Positions 62,501 to 64,000 of a stretch of 64,000 nucleotides of DNA are shown here, one piece after another. Source of the DNA: Phoronis australis. Its lineage: Eukaryota; Phoronida; Phoronidae. The notes beneath the pieces were generated by a model. It worked only from the letters and a program-made list of their open reading frames with translations. It did no database searches and was not told the DNA's origin. Made by a program: the position numbers and the translations under genes. The stretch covers positions 162,926 to 226,925 of the forward strand of contig NMRA01000244.1 in assembly GCA_002633005.1 (NCBI GenBank), read 5' to 3'. Position 1 is the stretch's first letter. The number at the start of each line of letters is the position of its first letter.

Positions 62501-63791
62501 TGATTCTTCTGAACACCGTGAAGTAATTCCAACTACCTCCACCACTGCTTTTGGAGCAGTGACTGGCCAGGACTGTGTTGAGTTTACTAGTGGTGATATG
62601 GAGGATACAGATGTGGCTAAGAGTGCTAACGCTGATACTTCTAGTTTTGTGACAAGCTTAAACGCAGTTATAGAGGACCTTGTGAATCTCATCAGTAGGT
62701 GGAACGATAGTTCATTTGGTATTAACAGCAACTGGCCAGAGCTGCAGCAGCATTGTCTAGAGCATTTGAAGCTACATAAGATACTTTATGACCATGAAAA
62801 GCGCCTTCTGGTGGACATGAGAGGAGTTGGCCCATTAGTCAGAGTGGAGCAGTTAGTACTTCCAGAGTCAGAGCCGTCGTCTTACTCTGATAGTGAAGGT
62901 TATGACTCGGATGTCTTCTCTAGTGAAGGTGCGACACAGTCCTGTGAGGAAGAAGGAGGAGCAGACCCGAGAGGCACTGTGACTGAAGAGGGCAGCACTA
63001 CCACTGCTGCTTCGGCTGGTGAATTACTCAGCCGAGGCACAACTGATCAGACTAGTTCCTTAAAGATGAATGTGGAAAATAAGCTACAGGGTTCTCTCAC
63101 AGCTCTTGTGTTCCTTATGCGTTCTGATGGTGCACCGTCTAACCACGGATCCATGACCAGTAAGTGGTTGACAGGCGGTGAGCTAGCGCTACCTGTTAGA
63201 GAAGGAACGTTACAGTTTACTGTCAGGGGTGCATCTTTGGATCAGCTTAGCGCTGCCTTCCAGGCCATCGCTGATGATCTGAAGTCAAAGGCAGGAAGAG
63301 AGTCTGGGGAGAGAAAGCTGGCGTTCAATGTCGATGGTAAGAAACACCATGAAGGAGAAAAGATATCTAGACGAGCATCATCTGACCTGTCCAGCACTGA
63401 CAGTGAAGCTGACATGCCTGTCATAAAGAGTTACAAGCTGTCAGATCTGGCTAAAGTAAGGAAACGAGGTATGAGTGAACCCCCTGGTAGTTACAATAAT
63501 GACCGCATTAGAAGAAAGAGGCATCGCCGGCACAGGATGTCATCGCATGAAGGGAAAAGAGCAAAGGTAACCAGTGATACTGAAGAATGTAGTCGAACAG
63601 AAACCCTGAACACAACCAAAGAAATGTGTCAAGGTGTGGACAGTAGCCAGATAGTGTCAGCATTGTCCGACAGTTCGAGAGTGGATGGAGAACCAGGGAG
63701 GTCTGAAGGTGGGACTGAAATGACTGTGAAGGATGACAAGAGTGACGTGGCCAGGAGTTCTGCGAAGTTACCATGGAAACCTTCAGTTCAG
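44405..63791 (+). CDS. ZNF292-like: RLF/ZNF292/ZNF654-family protein (first 8 exons; 3' part outside window)
   Basis: Eight exons join in phase to about 1,572 residues and the gene runs off the right edge at a GTGAGA donor. The N-terminal 400 residues match the helical, TPR-like region of vertebrate RLF, ZNF292 and ZNF654. Seen landmarks: VQETKKYC (like VEAATDYC), YPVLLQIL (like NPVLCTIL), VVEMRINLL (like LLDMRIKHL), LPSDMLSRTCALTSF (like LPDDLEVKRACQLSEF). A second conserved block near residues 1196-1232 (DLVNLISRW, WPELQQHCL) corresponds to LLLVLKTQW / WKTLKRQCL. About 800 residues of acidic, Ser-rich sequence separate the two, far more than in the vertebrate proteins. A basic stretch (RIRRKRHRRHR, about 1478) looks like a nuclear signal. 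Vertebrate relatives are nuclear C2H2 zinc-finger proteins; no finger is present yet here. Function in this organism is inference. Confidence 0.82.
45600..45970 (-). pseudogene. Decayed retroelement ORF, Penelope-like (GIY-YIG) type
   Basis: The minus strand reads FPVCIPYVRGISKRIQAIYR, then KHNTKLFHKLFTLFGTDLP, a phrase typical of the region between reverse transcriptase and the GIY-YIG endonuclease in Penelope-like elements. After a frame change it continues VIYEYKCGE, like the start of the GIY-YIG domain. Stops and frame changes break it and no intact RT domain is present. It lies in intron 1 of the ZNF292-like gene. Fragments in other frames continue down to about 45270 and are less certain. 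Confidence 0.55.
46919..47038 (+). repeat. 62-bp direct duplication
   Basis: GCGCCGTGTCAACTCACTCC starts at 46919 (first base pair shared) and 46981, with GTCAACTTGTGTA near the end of each copy. It lies in intron 1 of the ZNF292-like gene. Confidence 0.85.
47738..48290 (+). repeat. Tandem array, 77-bp unit, eight imperfect copies carrying a splice acceptor
   Basis: The marker GATGTGTTCAGCC (with small variants) begins at 47741, 47803, 47879, 47956, 48033, 48110, 48187 and 48264. The spacings are 62, 76 and then five times 77. Each of the last six units has TTCATTACAG followed by the first bases of exon 2 (AG ends at 47869, 47946, 48023, 48100, 48177, 48254). Upstream copies read TLDDVFSQPSALSQFITS then stop in the exon 2 frame. 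Only the last copy continues into the real exon. The array arose by duplication of the intron 1/exon 2 boundary. Confidence 0.93.
48255..48406 (+). CDS. ZNF292-like exon 2
   Basis: Fifty codons plus two bases: TLDDVFSQPTALAEFEDRLT, then HTTVPLMTYCLDIYDLCHTL and F. The VPLMTY segment fits LPLLEVY of ZNF292. Acceptor TTCATTACAG, donor GTGAGT, phase 2 out. The acceptor and the first 33 bases are also the core of the 77-bp tandem repeat just upstream. Confidence 0.8.
49797..50020 (+). CDS. ZNF292-like exon 3
   Basis: Reads YGAQAVLSIDWFNLSDSSEA, then HEVVEEKFGVQWFLVLQHLS and YPVLLQILKSDVSMDPDL. It matches VELSDKQWEQF, CELHFLATLAQE and NPVLCTILSQEPLDKDKV of ZNF292 with the same spacing. Acceptor TTGTAG, donor GTGGGT, phase 1 out. 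Confidence 0.88.
50727..51243. mobile_element. 517-bp hAT-like non-autonomous element
   Basis: Exact 13-bp terminal inverted repeats, CAGGGCTTGGAAT at the left and ATTCCAAGCCCTG at the right. GTTTTT lies directly outside each end, partial support for a target duplication. The interior has several TTCCGC motifs and no transposase. CAGGG ends are typical of hAT elements. It lies in intron 3 of the ZNF292-like gene. Confidence 0.8.
51622..51793 (-). repeat. tRNA-like unit inside an 11-bp inverted repeat
   Basis: On the minus strand a T-arm-like stem-loop (CCGGGTTCGAGTCCCGG, 51684-51700) contains a perfect B box. An A-box-like TGACCTAATGAACATAAGCC lies at 51737-51756. The 5' and 3' acceptor strands do not pair. 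AAGTCTGGTCT (from 51623) and AGACCAGACTT (to 51793) flank the unit as inverted repeats. It lies in intron 3 of the ZNF292-like gene, 90 bases before exon 4. Confidence 0.6.
51883..52085 (+). CDS. ZNF292-like exon 4
   Basis: Reads KSYLTHQIPGVVEMRINLLF, then YGMTLNLCDQCLRHRKYKDS and VQVICLHENKQLDRLYEE. It matches FLAFEGPILLDMRIKHLI, TALAKLCSDH and VCLCTSSPNGKLIEEI of ZNF292. Acceptor TTGTTTAG, donor GTAAGT, phase 0 out. Confidence 0.88.
52697..52846 (+). CDS. ZNF292-like exon 5
   Basis: Fifty codons: CWKVHCDQAVRLIQTMIQQR, then CTRLSLIFLMQDWLKPNKYC and CTK, aligned with VDCKDALEMICNLESEG / CTAFLSRQLQQGDMYCAW. Acceptor CTCCTCCAG, donor GTATGT, phase 0. Confidence 0.87.
53652..53798 (+). CDS. ZNF292-like exon 6
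   Basis: Forty-nine codons: TLLMLWLRLQLDEDSAKCGD, then VRTVAEQARNGTQIVWLIDA and LCKL, aligned with ELTLFWSKLQQRVEPS and LLTKTVYHIFFLIKVI. Acceptor CATTGTAG, donor GTGAGT, phase 0. Confidence 0.87.
54636..54908 (-). other. Cys-rich coding-like remnant, unrecognised
   Basis: The minus strand has an open frame with NKLCSRCSCLSCNKNDSCAL then NYKSGRFSVV. A second frame continues the coding look (QKLSYAGLLVKNCNANACAV) down to about 54590. Clustered Cys and a frame change suggest a decayed mobile-element protein. No family is recognised. It lies in intron 6 of the ZNF292-like gene, antisense. Confidence 0.35.
55591..55676 (+). CDS. ZNF292-like exon 7 (86 nt, probably alternative)
   Basis: Reads VSYCQMNTKLRENLSRICLE then LNKRVYLP and two bases (AG) before donor GTAGTG, phase 2. 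Joined to the acceptor at 60143 the AG completes Ser, giving LPSDMLSRTCAL, which mirrors LPDDLEVKRACQL of ZNF292. The homology therefore supports both splice sites. Without splicing, the frame ends at TAG in the donor itself. Confidence 0.72.
55677..60142 (+). other. ZNF292-like intron 7
   Basis: A 4.5-kb intron, T-rich on the coding strand. It contains the duplication at 57607 and a 118-codon frame at 58129-58485 without family likeness. The acceptor side carries two AGs, at 60127-60128 and 60141-60142. Confidence 0.65.
57607..57692 (+). repeat. Short direct duplication in intron 7 of the ZNF292-like gene
   Basis: GACTAGTTGCTATTGA and TGAGCCCCGCTTG occur twice in tandem at a spacing of roughly 43 bases. 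Confidence 0.75.
60143..63791 (+). CDS. ZNF292-like exon 8, 3.65-kb acidic/Ser-rich exon
   Basis: One open frame of 1,216 codons. It opens with DMLSRTCALTSFNISPS and LQELYGSGDGYES, the end of the conserved helical domain. A long Ser/Asp/Glu-rich region follows. Near 60430-60490 is a Gly-Asp repeat (DGDGAVDGDGAVDGG). Near 61830-61930 is NNILQSFPDLELHTFLAMKS then YKDWMKYH, possibly related to the RNWQAYMQYC segment of ZNF292. The second conserved block (AVIEDLVNLISRW) lies near 62664, an acidic CK2-like stretch (YSDSEGYDSDVFSSEG) near 62885, and a basic cluster near 63508. Ends at Q before GTGAGA, phase 0. A second acceptor lies at 60127-60128 (exon start 60129), in frame with exon 6. Confidence 0.9.
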
Positions 63792-63956
63792 GTGAGACAT
63801 ATTTACAAGTGAGATTGTTTATCAACCATAGTTTGTTAGTTTCGTTGCACCTGTTGTACTTAATCCAGCTGTGTTTAATTGCCTAGGAAACTCCGCCGTG
63901 GTCGTCAGTGTGGGTCGATACAAAATATGTTTTGTACTTTGAGATTATGTATCCAG

Positions 63957-64000
63957 TTCACACACACACACACGCACACACACACACAGACACACACACA
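63957..64000 (+). repeat. (CA)n microsatellite at window edge
   Basis: Nearly uninterrupted CA dinucleotides with one CG and one AG interruption, running off the window. Confidence 0.97.

Overview
The window is animal nuclear DNA: AT-rich, with widely spaced short exons bounded by GT/AG, tRNA-derived repeats and many small terminal-inverted-repeat (TIR) transposons. Two multi-exon genes can be assembled by eye. Both protein families occur in bilaterian animals, and the repeat content looks like a marine invertebrate (a lancelet, hemichordate or lophotrochozoan are all possible). The species cannot be fixed from the sequence. Exons were placed by translating both strands, requiring splice sites and matching intron phases, and comparing with remembered family sequences. 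No database search was run.

Positions about 5.7-35.6 kb, minus strand: a voltage-gated calcium channel alpha-2/delta auxiliary subunit, closest in my reading to vertebrate alpha2delta-3/-4. Twenty-seven exons join in phase to about 945 residues: signal peptide, VWA_N region, VWA domain with a DASGS MIDAS motif, Cache-like segments, and the start of the C-terminal Cys-rich part. The 3' end is unresolved. One weak candidate exon lies at 868-1095, and the remainder would lie to the left of the window. The introns hold an assembly gap, a tRNA-derived SINE-like unit and several MITE-like elements.

Positions about 35.6-44.4 kb: intergenic DNA between two genes transcribed away from each other, ending in a CpG-rich block with a consensus CRE next to the second gene.

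Positions about 44.4-63.8 kb, plus strand: the first eight exons (about 1,572 residues) of a member of the RLF/ZNF292/ZNF654 family, ending in a 3.65-kb exon and continuing past the window. The N-terminal helical (TPR-like) domain is recognisable. No C2H2 finger has been reached. Intron 1 ends in eight imperfect copies (six carrying an acceptor) of a 77-bp repeat made from the exon 2 acceptor and exon start. The large exon has two acceptors 14 nt apart whose frames match inclusion or skipping of the 86-nt exon 7.

The left end (1.4-8.9 kb) is rich in non-autonomous DNA elements, including a 1,563-bp element with an exact 8-bp target duplication and a 1.43-kb foldback-like element. I saw no bacterial, viral or CRISPR features.
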